Assembly: GCF_018687635.1 (NCBI RefSeq) | Contig: NZ_CP061300.1 | Location: 682,001 to 746,000 of the forward strand | DNA from: Polynucleobacter sp. MWH-Braz-FAM2G | GTDB lineage: Bacteria > Pseudomonadota > Gammaproteobacteria > Burkholderiales > Burkholderiaceae | Direction of reading: 5' to 3' | Length of the DNA: 64,000 bases | Shown here: piece by piece, positions 1 through 9,702 of the stretch | Layout of the letters: each line of letters begins with the position of its first letter | Position numbering within the stretch: position 1 is the stretch's first letter | Made by a program: the position numbers and the translations under genes | Notes under the pieces: generated by a model | What the model was told of the DNA's origin: nothing | Seen by the model: the letters and a program-made list of their open reading frames with translations, nothing else | Database searches by the model: none

Positions 1-1
1 G

Positions 2-2293
2 CAAAACGCAAGACCGTTGATATGGGTGCAGACTGCCGACCCCAAGCCAATCGATCGTGAAGTGATGGCTAAGTATTTTGCTGACTACGTCCAATATGCT
101 CGCGTAGTCGAAGTCACCCTTGATTGGCAATCGGTTGCGCTTTGGTCAGAAGCACTCGCTGGGGAGAATGATGCAGGTGAGTTAGTTGAGTTAAACGAAC
201 AACAAGCACAACAACTGATTGCTAATATTAAAGTGGCGCCTTATCAAAATTGGCACTTGATTGCGGCAAGACGATTTGAAGAGTTGGCTTGGGCTGCTAC
301 AAAAGCCATTGAAAAGCATTTAATCGATGGCAAGAAAAATATCGCACTCGTGGCACAAGATCGCCTTGCTGCAAGAAGAGCTCGAGCCTTATTGGCACGC
401 TTAGGCCCTGCACTAAAGATCCGTGATGAAACTGGCTGGAAGCTGGATACCACGCGTGCAGCGGCGGCACTCAATAGTTGGTTAGAACTGATTCGTGCGC
501 CAAAAGAAGGGCCGAGCGCCAGTGTTTTGCTGGAGTTTTTGCAAAACCCGTTCTTAGATATCTCGCGTTGTATACAGAAGCCACCTGAAGTTTGTATCGG
601 GCTGGTAGCTCAGCTCGAAGATATCTTGATTGCTAGTCAAGCAAAGTCTGGTTGGGAAACGTTTTATATGGCGATTGAACGCGCTAATGCGTATGCCGCT
701 AATCGCGATACTGTGCCAAATGAGGCTTTATTGAGCTTGCTGCAATTTGTGAGAGCGCGTCATCATGCTTGGCAAGAGCTGAACTTAGATTGTTCTAATG
801 CATATGCACTCTTGCAAAAGAATTTACAAGACACTGGTATGGCCCAAGCTTTGGAGGGAGATGCGGCGGGCAAACAACTATTAGAGGTTATTGATACTTT
901 TGATCTTGGGGCAACGCAGTATCAGAAAGTAGCGATGCATCTCCCAGAGTGGCTAAGCCTAATTAAATCCGTTATGGAAGAGGCTTCATATGAAGAAGCG
1001 GGCAAAGAGGCTCAAGCTACCTTAAGCATCTTGCCTTTGAGCTCAACACGATTGAGAACGTTTGATGCGGTTGTCGTGGTGGGTTGCGATGAACAGCAAT
1101 TACCAGCATTTTCTGAGCCACCTTTATTTTTTTCAGACACGCTTAATCGTTTGCTCAAAGCCTCTACGATGACAGCGCAGTATGTACAGCAAGCGCGTGA
1201 TTTTTCACAGCTCTTGATTTCATGTGCAAGCGTAGATTTACTCTGGCAGAGCAAAAGTAAGAGCGGTGAACCATTGCGACCATCGGCATGGATTCAGCGA
1301 TTACAGGCGGATTTACCAGCGTGGAAGGTGGATGTTGCACAGCCAGATGTCAGTCATGGTTTAGCACAACCTCTACAAAAAGCAGTGACTACCTTGGATC
1401 GGGATTTGCCACTGCCGCTTTCAATGAGTCCGAGTGCTTATAAAGCTTTGAGAGATTGTCCCTATAAATACTATGTGCGTAGTTTGTTAGGACTGCGCGA
1501 AGCCAAAGAATTTGAGGATGGCTTTGATGCTTCATTGGCTGGTCAGTCATTGCACGCATTATTGGGTAAGTTTTATCAGGCACTAAAGACTGAAGAGCTA
1601 AAGGCCGATAGTCAAATTAATCACAGTACAGAGGCTCGCCGCGTTTGGATGGAAGAGCAACTTTTCATCATCTCTGAAAAAGAATTCAAGCGCCTCATCG
1701 AGGGGGATGGCAGAGTCTTAGGCACATTACGAGACTGGCAAAAACAAATCCCGAGTTTTGTTGATTGGCAACTGCAAAGAGAGGCGCAGGGATGGCGTTA
1801 TCACAATGCCGAACACAAGGTTGGATTTGATCTGCGATTTACAGGCCCTCATGGTGAGGGCAAGATTATTCGTATTGAGGGGCGCGCCGATCGCTTTGAT
1901 ATCAATATTCAATCTCAACATCAAGCCGAAGTGATCGATTACAAAAATCAGTCGATGACGAAGATGAAAAAGCGTGCCGAGCACTTATTGGATGACCCGC
2001 AATTACTGATTTATGCGCGCGCTGCCAATGACGACCCGGCCGCCGCTCATCTACAAGGCTATCAAGTAGAGCGCGCGCAATGGGTGTCTTTAAAGCTGGA
2101 TATAAAACGAGACAAAAAGCTGCAACGATCTTTAGAAGTTGAGGATATAGCCGAGTTGATGCCAGTATTTTCAGAGCAATTAACTGAAGACATTCAAAAG
2201 CTATGGTCAGGCAAGGAGCTCACTGCTTTTGCGCCAGATGGAGTTTGTAAATACTGCGAGGCAAGAGGCATTTGCAGAAAGGGGATGTGGTGA
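2..2293 (+). CDS. AddB-like PD-(D/E)XK nuclease subunit (5' truncated)
   Basis: Probable AddB-type subunit of a helicase-nuclease that resects double-strand breaks for RecA loading. The reading frame is open back to base 2, so the N-terminus lies outside the window; the first possible internal start (TTG at 17) is probably not the true one. Seen near the C-terminus: a nuclease motif of IDYKNQ type around residue 640 (numbered from base 17), and cysteines that could hold a 4Fe-4S cluster, one in RDCPYKYY (about residue 480) and three in CKYCEARGIC at the very end. This iron-staple arrangement is known from AddB. Its stop overlaps the start of the addA-like gene by one base (TGATG), so the two are surely co-translated. 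The identity as the betaproteobacterial AddB relative is family-level inference. Confidence 0.85.
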   Translation, partial: QNARPLIWVQTADPKPIDREVMAKYFADYVQYARVVEVTLDWQSVALWSEALAGENDAGELVELNEQQAQQLIANIKVAPYQNWHLIAARRFEELAWAATKAIEKHLIDGKKNIALVAQDRLAARRARALLARLGPALKIRDETGWKLDTTRAAAALNSWLELIRAPKEGPSASVLLEFLQNPFLDISRCIQKPPEVCIGLVAQLEDILIASQAKSGWETFYMAIERANAYAANRDTVPNEALLSLLQFVRARHHAWQELNLDCSNAYALLQKNLQDTGMAQALEGDAAGKQLLEVIDTFDLGATQYQKVAMHLPEWLSLIKSVMEEASYEEAGKEAQATLSILPLSSTRLRTFDAVVVVGCDEQQLPAFSEPPLFFSDTLNRLLKASTMTAQYVQQARDFSQLLISCASVDLLWQSKSKSGEPLRPSAWIQRLQADLPAWKVDVAQPDVSHGLAQPLQKAVTTLDRDLPLPLSMSPSAYKALRDCPYKYYVRSLLGLREAKEFEDGFDASLAGQSLHALLGKFYQALKTEELKADSQINHSTEARRVWMEEQLFIISEKEFKRLIEGDGRVLGTLRDWQKQIPSFVDWQLQREAQGWRYHNAEHKVGFDLRFTGPHGEGKIIRIEGRADRFDINIQSQHQAEVIDYKNQSMTKMKKRAEHLLDDPQLLIYARAANDDPAAAHLQGYQVERAQWVSLKLDIKRDKKLQRSLEVEDIAELMPVFSEQLTEDIQKLWSGKELTAFAPDGVCKYCEARGICRKGMW

Positions 2294-5200
2294 TGAAGAA
2301 GTTTGACAATGCCATCGCTTGCGATCCCCAAAAATCCATCATCGTTTCCGCTTGCGCAGGCAGTGGCAAGACTTGGCTATTAGTTGCTCGCATGATTAGG
2401 CTCTTGTTAGCGGGCGCTAAGCCTCATGAAATCCTTGCTTTGACCTTTACCCGCAAGGCTGCGCAAGAGATGCGCGATCGTCTTTACGGCTTATTGCAAG
2501 AATTTTCTACCGCAGATGATCCAACACTAATCCAAGAATTAGAAAAACGCGGTTTGACGAATGCACAAGCCCTTCAGTTACTCCCGCAAGCGCGAGCGCT
2601 GTATCTCAAAGTTTTAGCAAGCCCACAGGGCATAGTGATAGACACCTTTCATGGTTGGTTTGGAAGATTGCTAAATGCAGCGCCAATTTCTGCAGAAGTG
2701 CAGCCTGGTTTTAGCCTGCGAGAGGACAGCAAAAGACTCTTGGACGAATGCCTTGATGATTGGTGGGGTGATCTACCGGCAGATTTGAGAGGCCACTACG
2801 ATGTGCTCTTAAAACAATTGGGTGCAAGCAATACGCAACAGTTTTTGATGGGCAATTATGGCTTGATGAAACAACGTGGTGCATGGACTTTTTTTGCGCA
2901 AGCTTGTAATGAAATGGGAATTACGCCCATTGAACACCTCAAGCAGTTCTTGCCAAGACTCAATATTGAGAATCCTTTGCTACGCATGTGGACCGCTCCT
3001 AAGGCACGCGCCGATTTAGAGTTTCTGATTCGTTGTTTTGCGCATAGCAGTACTCAAGAAAAAGATCTATTACCGCGATTAGTATCTGCATTGGGGTGTA
3101 TGCAGCGCGGTGGCGATGTGCTGGAGATTGCGCCTATTTTGCAGCTTGTTTTCTTAAATGGGGATGGTGAACCGCGCTCTAATAACAATAGAGCGCTTGG
3201 CGCGGTAAAAACGTATTTGAAAAACGAGGGCTTGGCTCACTTAGAGCCAGAGCATATTGCCTATAAGCAAGACTGGGCTCAAGCATTCGTTGAGTATTTA
3301 GATTGGCAGTCTGAAAGAATGGTGCTCGAACTCAATCAGGCTTGGTTTGCCATGAGCGAGCGCATGATGAATCACGTTGCCGCCACAAAAGAGGCGATGC
3401 GTGTTCGAGATTTTGATGATTTAGAAATTGGTGTGAGTAAGTTGATGGCTGACTCAGCGAACGCCGCTTATTTGCAAGCGCGCTTAGATGCCAAGTACAA
3501 ACATATTCTCATTGATGAGTTTCAGGATACCAATCCTTTGCAATGGCAAATTCTGCGTTCATGGTTTGAGGGTTATGGCGAAGATCAAAGTAAACCAAGT
3601 GTGTTTATTGTGGGTGACCCCAAGCAATCGATTTATCGTTTTCGCAGAGCTGATCCTCGTTTATTTGACAGCGCCAAAGATTTTTTAGAAAAGCAGATGG
3701 GGGCAGTTGCACTTGATCAAGACACAACTCGTCGTAATGCGCCCAACATTAACAAAGCCGTCAATCAGACATTTGCACACTCGCAATTGCCACCGACGTA
3801 TAAATTTAATCAGCAAGAAACTCTTTGGGAGCCTTTGCAAGAAGGCTTGCCAGAGCATCCTTATGCCAAAGAAGGTGAGGCAGCACTTTTGCCTCTCATT
3901 CCTTATATCAAGGAAGAATTAGCTCCACGTGTTGGCAATGCATTTGATCAGCCGATTACCGATGTCAATCAAACGATTGGTGACACCCAGCGCTATATTG
4001 AAGGTCAGCAAATCAGTAAGCTGATTCATGAAGTGATGGCCACCCATCAAGTGATGGATGAGCAAGATGGGCGAATGGTTTGGCGACCTGCCAGAGAGAG
4101 TGATTTCTTATTACTAGTCAAGCGCCGTAAATATTTGCCTCAGTTCGAAAGAGCTTTACGTGAGGCTGACTTAGCTTATGACAGCACTAGGTTGGGGGGT
4201 TTACTCAATACTCTTGAGATCGATGACATGGTGGCATTACTCACTGTATTGCTATCACCACGCCATGACCTGCCCTTAGCGCAAGTGTTGAGAAGCCCCA
4301 TTTTTGGCTTTACCGATCAGCAAATGCAAAGTCTAGCGATTGCCAAGGCAAATGGTCCTTATCGTTCATGGTGGGATACCTTACAAGATAGTGACGATGC
4401 CGCAATTCAAAAGGTAGCGCGCTATTTAGAGCATTGGCGCGTATTAGCTGAACGACTGCCAGTCCATGACTTGCTCGATCAAATCTATCAAGAGAGTCAT
4501 TTGCGTTTTCGGTATGCAAGCAGTGCTCAGCCTTTAGCACGCGCACAGGTTGTTGCTAATTTAGATGCTTTTTTGGAGCTATCGCTTAATCAAGATGGCG
4601 GTCGTTACCCAAGCTTGAGCCGCTTTATTGAAAAAATTAATGCCATGCGCAAAGGCGATGATGATGAAACGCCAGATGAGGGTGATGTAGAGCTCGAAAC
4701 TGAAGTGGAATTGGCCGAGATTGATGAAGATAGCGAGATGTCAGAGGAAGATAAACACAAACGTGTACGCCTGATGACCATTCATGGGGCTAAAGGTTTG
4801 GAGTCACCTTTTGTGATTATTTTGGATGCTAACCATACAGTTGGCGCCTCCGATCATTCTGGGGTGCTCTTAGATTGGTCGCCTAATGATCGCAGTCCTT
4901 CTCATCTGTCGATGTATACCAAGGCTAGTCTTACTTCTCCTCGCAGCAAGATTCGTGAAGAGGAGGAGCTAATTAGTCAAAATGAAAACTGGAACTTGCT
5001 CTATGTTGCCATGACTAGGGCTAAGCAGGGTCTTTGGATTAGCGGTGTAGCAAAAGAGCCTACAACTAATAATCCAACAGGCATTGATCAAAAATCTTGG
5101 TATGCACGTGCTCAGTTTGGCCAACTACCTACTGTAGAGATTGCAGATGAAACCACAAGCGAACCAAGCAACACAATTAGCGCTAAACGAGCAGGTGCAA

Positions 5201-5820
5201 AAACAAGTCTAGAGGTTGATGAGACTTTTAGCATTGATGATTTTCAGATTCGTTGGGATCAAGCCATACAAGATCACCAGCAACAACTACGCAATATCGA
5301 AAGTGGCGAAACAACAAAGGTAGCCGCTCCTGAAAACGAGTCATCGCCTGACCCAGAAATTTTGGAAGAGGGTACACATTTTCATAAACTGCTTGAGTTC
5401 CTTACTCCAGATTCGAGTCAGGCAATCAAACCTGCTATGCCCAGTGAGCAAGAGGTAATGGCTTGGCTTGGCATAGATCAAGCCCATGCCAAAAAAGTCA
5501 TTGAGCGTACGAAGACAGTATTGGCATCACCAGCGCTTGGTCAATACCTCACTGCGGGTCAATGGATTGCCGCCTGGAACGAACTCGATATTGTTAGCAA
5601 AGAGGGTAAGAGTTTCCGAATGGACCGCTTGGTGGAATTAGATGATCACCTAGCTATCATCGATTACAAACTAACCATTCCGGAAGTGGGTAGCGAAAAG
5701 TATGAAAAATACCGTGAGCAACTCCAAAATTACCAAGCTGAGTTAAGTCGTATTCGTAGCGATAAGCCTAATAAGGCCTATTTGATCTCTTCTGAGGGCC
5801 AGATTCACGAGCTTAAGTAG
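2293..5820 (+). CDS. AddA-like UvrD/Rep superfamily helicase-nuclease
   Basis: ATP-dependent 3'-5' DNA helicase with a C-terminal nuclease, partner of the upstream AddB-like protein in double-strand-break processing. About 1175 residues. Superfamily 1 helicase motifs are clear: Walker A ACAGSGKT (about residues 20-27), motif Ia LTFTRKAA, motif II LIDEFQDTNP (about 405), motif III GDPKQSIYRFR (about 442), motif V MTIHGAKGLE (about 827) and motif VI YVAMTRAK (about 905). A RecB-type nuclease motif, AIIDYKL, lies near residue 1121. I start it at the ATG at 2293 because this overlaps the addB-like stop by one base and gives a normal N-terminus; an in-frame start at 2272 is less likely. An acidic linker, rich in E and D, sits around residues 795-820. 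Confidence 0.9.
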   Translation: MKKFDNAIACDPQKSIIVSACAGSGKTWLLVARMIRLLLAGAKPHEILALTFTRKAAQEMRDRLYGLLQEFSTADDPTLIQELEKRGLTNAQALQLLPQARALYLKVLASPQGIVIDTFHGWFGRLLNAAPISAEVQPGFSLREDSKRLLDECLDDWWGDLPADLRGHYDVLLKQLGASNTQQFLMGNYGLMKQRGAWTFFAQACNEMGITPIEHLKQFLPRLNIENPLLRMWTAPKARADLEFLIRCFAHSSTQEKDLLPRLVSALGCMQRGGDVLEIAPILQLVFLNGDGEPRSNNNRALGAVKTYLKNEGLAHLEPEHIAYKQDWAQAFVEYLDWQSERMVLELNQAWFAMSERMMNHVAATKEAMRVRDFDDLEIGVSKLMADSANAAYLQARLDAKYKHILIDEFQDTNPLQWQILRSWFEGYGEDQSKPSVFIVGDPKQSIYRFRRADPRLFDSAKDFLEKQMGAVALDQDTTRRNAPNINKAVNQTFAHSQLPPTYKFNQQETLWEPLQEGLPEHPYAKEGEAALLPLIPYIKEELAPRVGNAFDQPITDVNQTIGDTQRYIEGQQISKLIHEVMATHQVMDEQDGRMVWRPARESDFLLLVKRRKYLPQFERALREADLAYDSTRLGGLLNTLEIDDMVALLTVLLSPRHDLPLAQVLRSPIFGFTDQQMQSLAIAKANGPYRSWWDTLQDSDDAAIQKVARYLEHWRVLAERLPVHDLLDQIYQESHLRFRYASSAQPLARAQVVANLDAFLELSLNQDGGRYPSLSRFIEKINAMRKGDDDETPDEGDVELETEVELAEIDEDSEMSEEDKHKRVRLMTIHGAKGLESPFVIILDANHTVGASDHSGVLLDWSPNDRSPSHLSMYTKASLTSPRSKIREEEELISQNENWNLLYVAMTRAKQGLWISGVAKEPTTNNPTGIDQKSWYARAQFGQLPTVEIADETTSEPSNTISAKRAGAKTSLEVDETFSIDDFQIRWDQAIQDHQQQLRNIESGETTKVAAPENESSPDPEILEEGTHFHKLLEFLTPDSSQAIKPAMPSEQEVMAWLGIDQAHAKKVIERTKTVLASPALGQYLTAGQWIAAWNELDIVSKEGKSFRMDRLVELDDHLAIIDYKLTIPEVGSEKYEKYREQLQNYQAELSRIRSDKPNKAYLISSEGQIHELK

Positions 5821-5952
5821 TTTTAACCCTTCCAATGCCCTTGAATTTGCCGTTTAAACCCCAACATATCTAGGAAATGGCAAACCTATTTAACAAACAT
5901 GCCCAAACTAGCGATAATCAATCGCAATGAAACATCCTTACAAGGAGTCATG

Positions 5953-6789
5953 ATGAAAATGCATTCATTACAAAAATTATTGCTTGGCATATTTGCCAGC
6001 GCACTATTGCTCACTAGCAATTTGGCTTTGGCTGAAGCCACTTTGCCAGAGGTTTCTCAAGCCATTCAATCTGGGCAGTTGGCAAAGGCCGATGCCATGA
6101 TGAAAGAGGTATTGCAAAACCATCCTAACAGCGCCAAGGCGCATTACATTGCATCTGAGTTGTACCTCAGAGAAGGTAAGTTAGATGCTGCGCGCCAAGC
6201 GTTTGTGCAAGCAGAAAATCTAGCTCCTGGTTTGCCATTTGCACAACCTGAGTCAGTGCAAAAATTACAAGCAGAGTTACGTGCAGGTACGGTACCAGCG
6301 CAAGTGGGCACGAGCGCGGGCGCTGGCTCTATCTTTGGCAGCCCCGTGTTTTGGATTCTGATCGCTATTTTGGTTGCTGGAGTTATGTTCTTTATGAGAA
6401 AGCGTCAGCAACCAGTACAGGTATACAACGCACCTACTGCAAATGGTCCTTATTCTGGTATGCCAGGGGCTCCTGGCAACTATCCTCCTGGTTACCCAGG
6501 TGCTCCTGCAACTGGTATGGGCGGTGGGTTGATGGGTAGCTTGGCTACTGGTGCAGCGCTCGGTGCTGGCATGGTGGCAGGTGAAGCATTGGCTAGTCAT
6601 TTGATGGGCGGTGGTCAACACCCTAATCCCGGTAATGCGGGTAATGTAAATAACGACTTTAATCAGGTGGGTGGCTTTGCACCAGATGCGCCAAACTTTG
6701 GCGTGAACGACACTAGTTCTTGGGATGATGGTGGCTCGTCTAGTTCTTGGGACGATAACGGTGGCGGTGATTTCATGAGCGATGTCTAA
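5953..6789 (+). CDS. TPR-repeat membrane protein with glycine-rich tail
   Basis: Function unknown. The order of parts is: signal peptide (LLLGIFASALLLTSNLALA), a periplasmic segment with one or two TPR-like helical pairs (about residues 35-95, AKADAMMKEVLQNHPNSA type), a single transmembrane helix (about 120-140, VFWILIAILVAGVMFF), then a Pro/Gly-rich region and a low-complexity Ser/Trp/Asp/Gly tail. The AAGGAG site at 5942-5947 is spaced better for ATG 5953 than for ATG 5950; a longer form from 5899 is unlikely because it would bury the signal peptide. TPR proteins usually scaffold other proteins, which is only a general hint. It stands alone between the addA-like gene and a DUF1993 gene. 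Confidence 0.75.
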   Translation: MKMHSLQKLLLGIFASALLLTSNLALAEATLPEVSQAIQSGQLAKADAMMKEVLQNHPNSAKAHYIASELYLREGKLDAARQAFVQAENLAPGLPFAQPESVQKLQAELRAGTVPAQVGTSAGAGSIFGSPVFWILIAILVAGVMFFMRKRQQPVQVYNAPTANGPYSGMPGAPGNYPPGYPGAPATGMGGGLMGSLATGAALGAGMVAGEALASHLMGGGQHPNPGNAGNVNNDFNQVGGFAPDAPNFGVNDTSSWDDGGSSSSWDDNGGGDFMSDV

Positions 6790-6849
6790 TTGCATCAATT
6801 AATCAACTGATCACTTTATCCTGAACCTATTTATAAAGTCGGAGTACTT

Positions 6850-7353
6850 ATGGCATTAACTATGTATCAAGCATCCATTCCGCAACTCACGAGGATGCTC
6901 AATAATCTTGCGAACATTTTGCAAAAGGCGGAGGCATTTGCTAAGGCTAAAAATATCGATGAGGGTATATTGGTTAATGCCCGCCTAGCACCTGACATGT
7001 TTCCGCTTACTAAACAGGTGCAAATTGCTTGTGATCAAGTAAAAAATGGGATGGCCCGTTTAGCTGGTATTGAGCTGCCTAAATTTGACGATAACGAGAC
7101 AACGTTTGCACAGTTGCAAGAGCGGATCACTAAAACGATTGCTTTTGCCAATAGCATTACGCCAGCTCAATTGGATGGTGCTGAAGCGAAAGAGATTAAG
7201 TTTTCGATTAAAGAATGGAATTTTGAGTTTGTGGGCGAGCAGTATTTACTGACTTGGATCATTCCAAACTTTTATTTTCATGTGACTACGGCCTATGACA
7301 TCTTGCGTCACAATGGGCTAGAGATTGGTAAGTCCGATTTTCTAGGGGGTTAA
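6850..7353 (+). CDS. DUF1993 domain protein
   Basis: 167-residue soluble protein matching the DUF1993 family (start MALTMYQASIPQL, then a helical region and a C-terminal YDILRHNG segment). The family has a DinB-like four-helix look, but its biochemical role is not established. The ATG at 6850 is preceded by a plausible site (GGAG at 6841-6844). It is a short monocistronic gene, followed by a gene pointing the opposite way. Confidence 0.8.
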   Translation: MALTMYQASIPQLTRMLNNLANILQKAEAFAKAKNIDEGILVNARLAPDMFPLTKQVQIACDQVKNGMARLAGIELPKFDDNETTFAQLQERITKTIAFANSITPAQLDGAEAKEIKFSIKEWNFEFVGEQYLLTWIIPNFYFHVTTAYDILRHNGLEIGKSDFLGG

Positions 7354-7362
7354 AATACCCGC

Positions 7363-7479
7363 ATGGACTATTTTGCGGAAATCATAGAGACAGTAAACCC
7401 TTGGATTTTTCGAGCAAGTGTTTACTTGTCTGATGTATTTCTAGACGACCCTGCCATTTTGGCTTTTGTATTTTGCTAA
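7363..7479 (+). CDS. possible 38-residue protein
   Basis: An open frame from ATG 7363 to TAA 7477-7479 encodes 38 residues (begins MDYFAEIIETVNPW, ends FVFC). A GGGGG run lies about 13 bases upstream, which is far for a ribosome binding site. The composition is protein-like (balanced, amphipathic), but there is no recognised domain. Its last bases run into the inverted repeat at 7472-7491. It may be chance. Confidence 0.25.
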   Translation: MDYFAEIIETVNPWIFRASVYLSDVFLDDPAILAFVFC

Positions 7480-7491
7480 GAAATTAGCAAA
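7472..7491. terminator. possible bidirectional terminator hairpin
   Basis: Perfect 8-bp inverted repeat, TTTGCTAA with a four-base loop GAAA and then TTAGCAAA, between two converging transcripts (DUF1993 gene and Bug-type gene). The stem is AT-rich and neither side has a strong T-run, so termination is plausible but weak. Confidence 0.35.
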
Positions 7492-7494
7492 CCC

Positions 7495-8457
7495 TTATTT
7501 AATCATTCCCGCATTCTTCGCATCATCCATGGCTTGAGCGGTTTTCTCTTTCATAAAGGCAGGCATTTTTGCCAAGGGAATATCCACCAAAATAAATCCA
7601 GCGTCTTCTAATTTTTTCTTGGTTTCTGGATCTGCGTTCAGCTGCGCAAAATAATCTGACATTTTTTGTTGCAACACGAGTGGGGTGCTCTTCGGTACAG
7701 CTACACCACGATATGCGCCATCGACCCAGTTCAGGCCGAGCTCTTTAAAGGTGGGCACATCGGGCAGGGCGGGATTGCGTTTCTCGGTGGCGATCGCTAG
7801 CGTGCGCACCTTGCCTTTTTGTTGAATCGCTAGTGGCAGATAACCCATTGCGCCATCCACGTGCATCCCAATTAAAGCCGTAATTAAATCGCCTGTGCCT
7901 TTAAAGGGAACGTAATTGATTTTGACGCCCGCTAATTTATTGAGGCGCTCCACTGCCATGTGATTAGCGGAGAACTGCGCTGAACCCGCTAAAGACATCT
8001 TGCCTGGTTCCTTTTTGGCGGCGGCAATAAATTCTTGGTAGGTCTTATAGGGACTATCAGCAGAGACCATCAAGGCATCAGGGGTGAAGTGATAGTAGTA
8101 GATAGCATTAATGTCATCCGTCTTGTATTGAATGCCTTCTTGTAAGGGTTGCAAGATTGTGTGCGGAATATTCACGCCAACTACAGTCGTGCCATCAGCG
8201 GGGTAGGTATTGAGTGCACTCCACACTAAAGCGCCACCTGCGCCAGCGCGATTGATGACAACCATCGGTTGCTTAAATTTCTTTGCAGAAATATCCGCTT
8301 GGTAGCGCGCCACTAAATCTGATTCACCAGCAGCAGGAAAGGGGATGATGTACTGAATGGTTTTATCAGGAAAAGGTTGAGCATGTGCTGTGCAGAGCGC
8401 ACCTAAGCAAATCAAACCAGCACTTAGCCAGATCTTCAATAATGTGTATCGGTTCAT
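7495..8457 (-). CDS. Bug-type (TctC-like) periplasmic solute-binding protein
   Basis: 320-residue member of the Bordetella uptake gene (Bug) family, which binds small carboxylates in the periplasm. It has a Sec signal peptide (about residues 1-26, ending AHAQPFP), then the typical IIPFPAAGESDLVAR segment and later NRAGAGGALVWSAL, both hallmarks of the fold. The start codon overlaps the stop of the upstream tartrate dehydrogenase-like gene by four bases (ATGA), so the two are one operon; the ligand is therefore plausibly tartrate or a related hydroxy-acid (inference). No TctA/TctB membrane subunits are adjacent, as is common for orphan Bug proteins. Confidence 0.9.
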   Translation of the reverse strand: MNRYTLLKIWLSAGLICLGALCTAHAQPFPDKTIQYIIPFPAAGESDLVARYQADISAKKFKQPMVVINRAGAGGALVWSALNTYPADGTTVVGVNIPHTILQPLQEGIQYKTDDINAIYYYHFTPDALMVSADSPYKTYQEFIAAAKKEPGKMSLAGSAQFSANHMAVERLNKLAGVKINYVPFKGTGDLITALIGMHVDGAMGYLPLAIQQKGKVRTLAIATEKRNPALPDVPTFKELGLNWVDGAYRGVAVPKSTPLVLQQKMSDYFAQLNADPETKKKLEDAGFILVDIPLAKMPAFMKEKTAQAMDDAKNAGMIK

Positions 8458-9521
8458 TTGGAGATCTCCTCGATTACTGCATTGGTGACATCACTCATCA
8501 TGGCTGTTCCGCCTAAATCACGGGTGTGCAACTGAGGATTAGCAGTCACTGTTTCAATGGCTGCCATTAACTTGGCTCCTAGGGTTTTTTCACCTAAGAA
8601 GTCGAGCATCATCACGGCCGACCAAAAGGTGCCAATCGGATTGGCAAGACCTTTACCCATAATGTCAAAGGCAGAACCATGGATGGGTTCAAACATCGAG
8701 GGGTAGCGACGCTCTGGATCAAGATTGGCTGTAGGCGCGATACCTAAGCTACCAGCAAGAGCTGCTGCTAAGTCGCTCAGTACATCCGCATGCAAGTTGG
8801 TAGCCACAATGGTGTCTAAGGATTCTGGGCGATTGACCATCCGTGCGGTAGCAGCATCTACTAATTCTTTGTCCCAAGTGACATCCGGAAAGTCTTTGGC
8901 AACGATGTTGGCAATTTCATCCCACATCACCATGCCGTGACGCTGTGCATTCGACTTGGTAATGACGGTAAGGTGCTTGCGAGGGCGCGACTGCGCTAAC
9001 TGAAAAGCAAAGCGTTGCACTCGTTCTACACCAACGCGAGTCATAATGCTCATATCAGATGCCACTTCAATCGGGTGACCTTGATGCGCTCTACCACCTA
9101 CGCCAGAGTATTCGCCTTCAGAGTTTTCGCGCACAATGACCCAATCGAGTTGATCGGGTTTGCAATTGCGTAGTGGCGTTTCAATGCCGGGAAGAATGCG
9201 CGTAGGGCGCACGTTTGCGTACTGATCAAAACCTTGGCAGATTTTGAGACGCAAGCCCCACAGAGTAATGTGATCCGGAATATTGGGGTCGCCAGCAGAA
9301 CCAAACAAGATAGCGTCTTTGGAGCGCAAAGAGTCCAGGCCATTCTCGGGCATCATGATGCCGTGTTTGCGGTAGTAGTCACCACCCCAATCAAAGTGCT
9401 CAAACTCAAAAGCGACTTCAGGATATTTTTTGCTCAAGGCATTTAAGACCTTTTCGCATTCTGGAATCACTTCTTTGCCAATGCCGTCCCCTGGAACGGA
9501 CGCAATCTGATACGTCTTCAT
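8454..9521 (-). CDS. tartrate dehydrogenase / isopropylmalate-isocitrate dehydrogenase family
   Basis: NAD-dependent beta-decarboxylating dehydrogenase of about 355 residues. N-terminal SVPGDGIGKEV, central VRENSEGEYSGVGGR and C-terminal EPIHGSAFDIMGKG are diagnostic of the family; the sequence looks closest to tartrate dehydrogenase/decarboxylase (TtuC) rather than LeuB or Icd. The ATG at 9521 has AGGAG upstream and gives the standard N-terminus; the longer open frame to 9734 would run through the umuD promoter and is rejected. It is the first gene of a two-gene operon with the Bug protein. It is divergent from umuDC, with about 180 bp between start codons. Confidence 0.88.
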   Translation of the reverse strand: MKTYQIASVPGDGIGKEVIPECEKVLNALSKKYPEVAFEFEHFDWGGDYYRKHGIMMPENGLDSLRSKDAILFGSAGDPNIPDHITLWGLRLKICQGFDQYANVRPTRILPGIETPLRNCKPDQLDWVIVRENSEGEYSGVGGRAHQGHPIEVASDMSIMTRVGVERVQRFAFQLAQSRPRKHLTVITKSNAQRHGMVMWDEIANIVAKDFPDVTWDKELVDAATARMVNRPESLDTIVATNLHADVLSDLAAALAGSLGIAPTANLDPERRYPSMFEPIHGSAFDIMGKGLANPIGTFWSAVMMLDFLGEKTLGAKLMAAIETVTANPQLHTRDLGGTAMMSDVTNAVIEEISK

Positions 9522-9673
9522 ATGTCTCCTACTGTTCTTGTTATCTGAGTTACTGCATAGGTAACTTCTAGAGCCATTATGCAATTGCTTGGGATGTAAT
9601 GCGAGTAGAGGGGGTTCGGGTTTATAGCCCCAAAACAACAAAAAGATCCTCATTTTTGCGGTTTTTATATATA

Positions 9674-9689
9674 CTGTATAAACATACAG
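9674..9689. promoter_or_regulatory. LexA (SOS) box in the umuD promoter
   Basis: CTG-TATAAACATA-CAG: the CTG-N10-CAG palindrome of the Gram-negative LexA operator, 13 bases before the umuD-like ATG. The flanks add ATA on the left and TAT on the right, making the outer part symmetric too. Together with the genes downstream this indicates SOS induction by DNA damage. Confidence 0.85.
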
Positions 9690-9702
9690 TATATTAATCA
9701 CT

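Noticed and set aside
6277..6798. 173-codon minus-strand frame opposite the TPR protein's glycine-rich part
   Set aside because: Composition (His/Arg/Thr-rich, repetitive) is a reflection of the Gly/Pro-rich coding strand.
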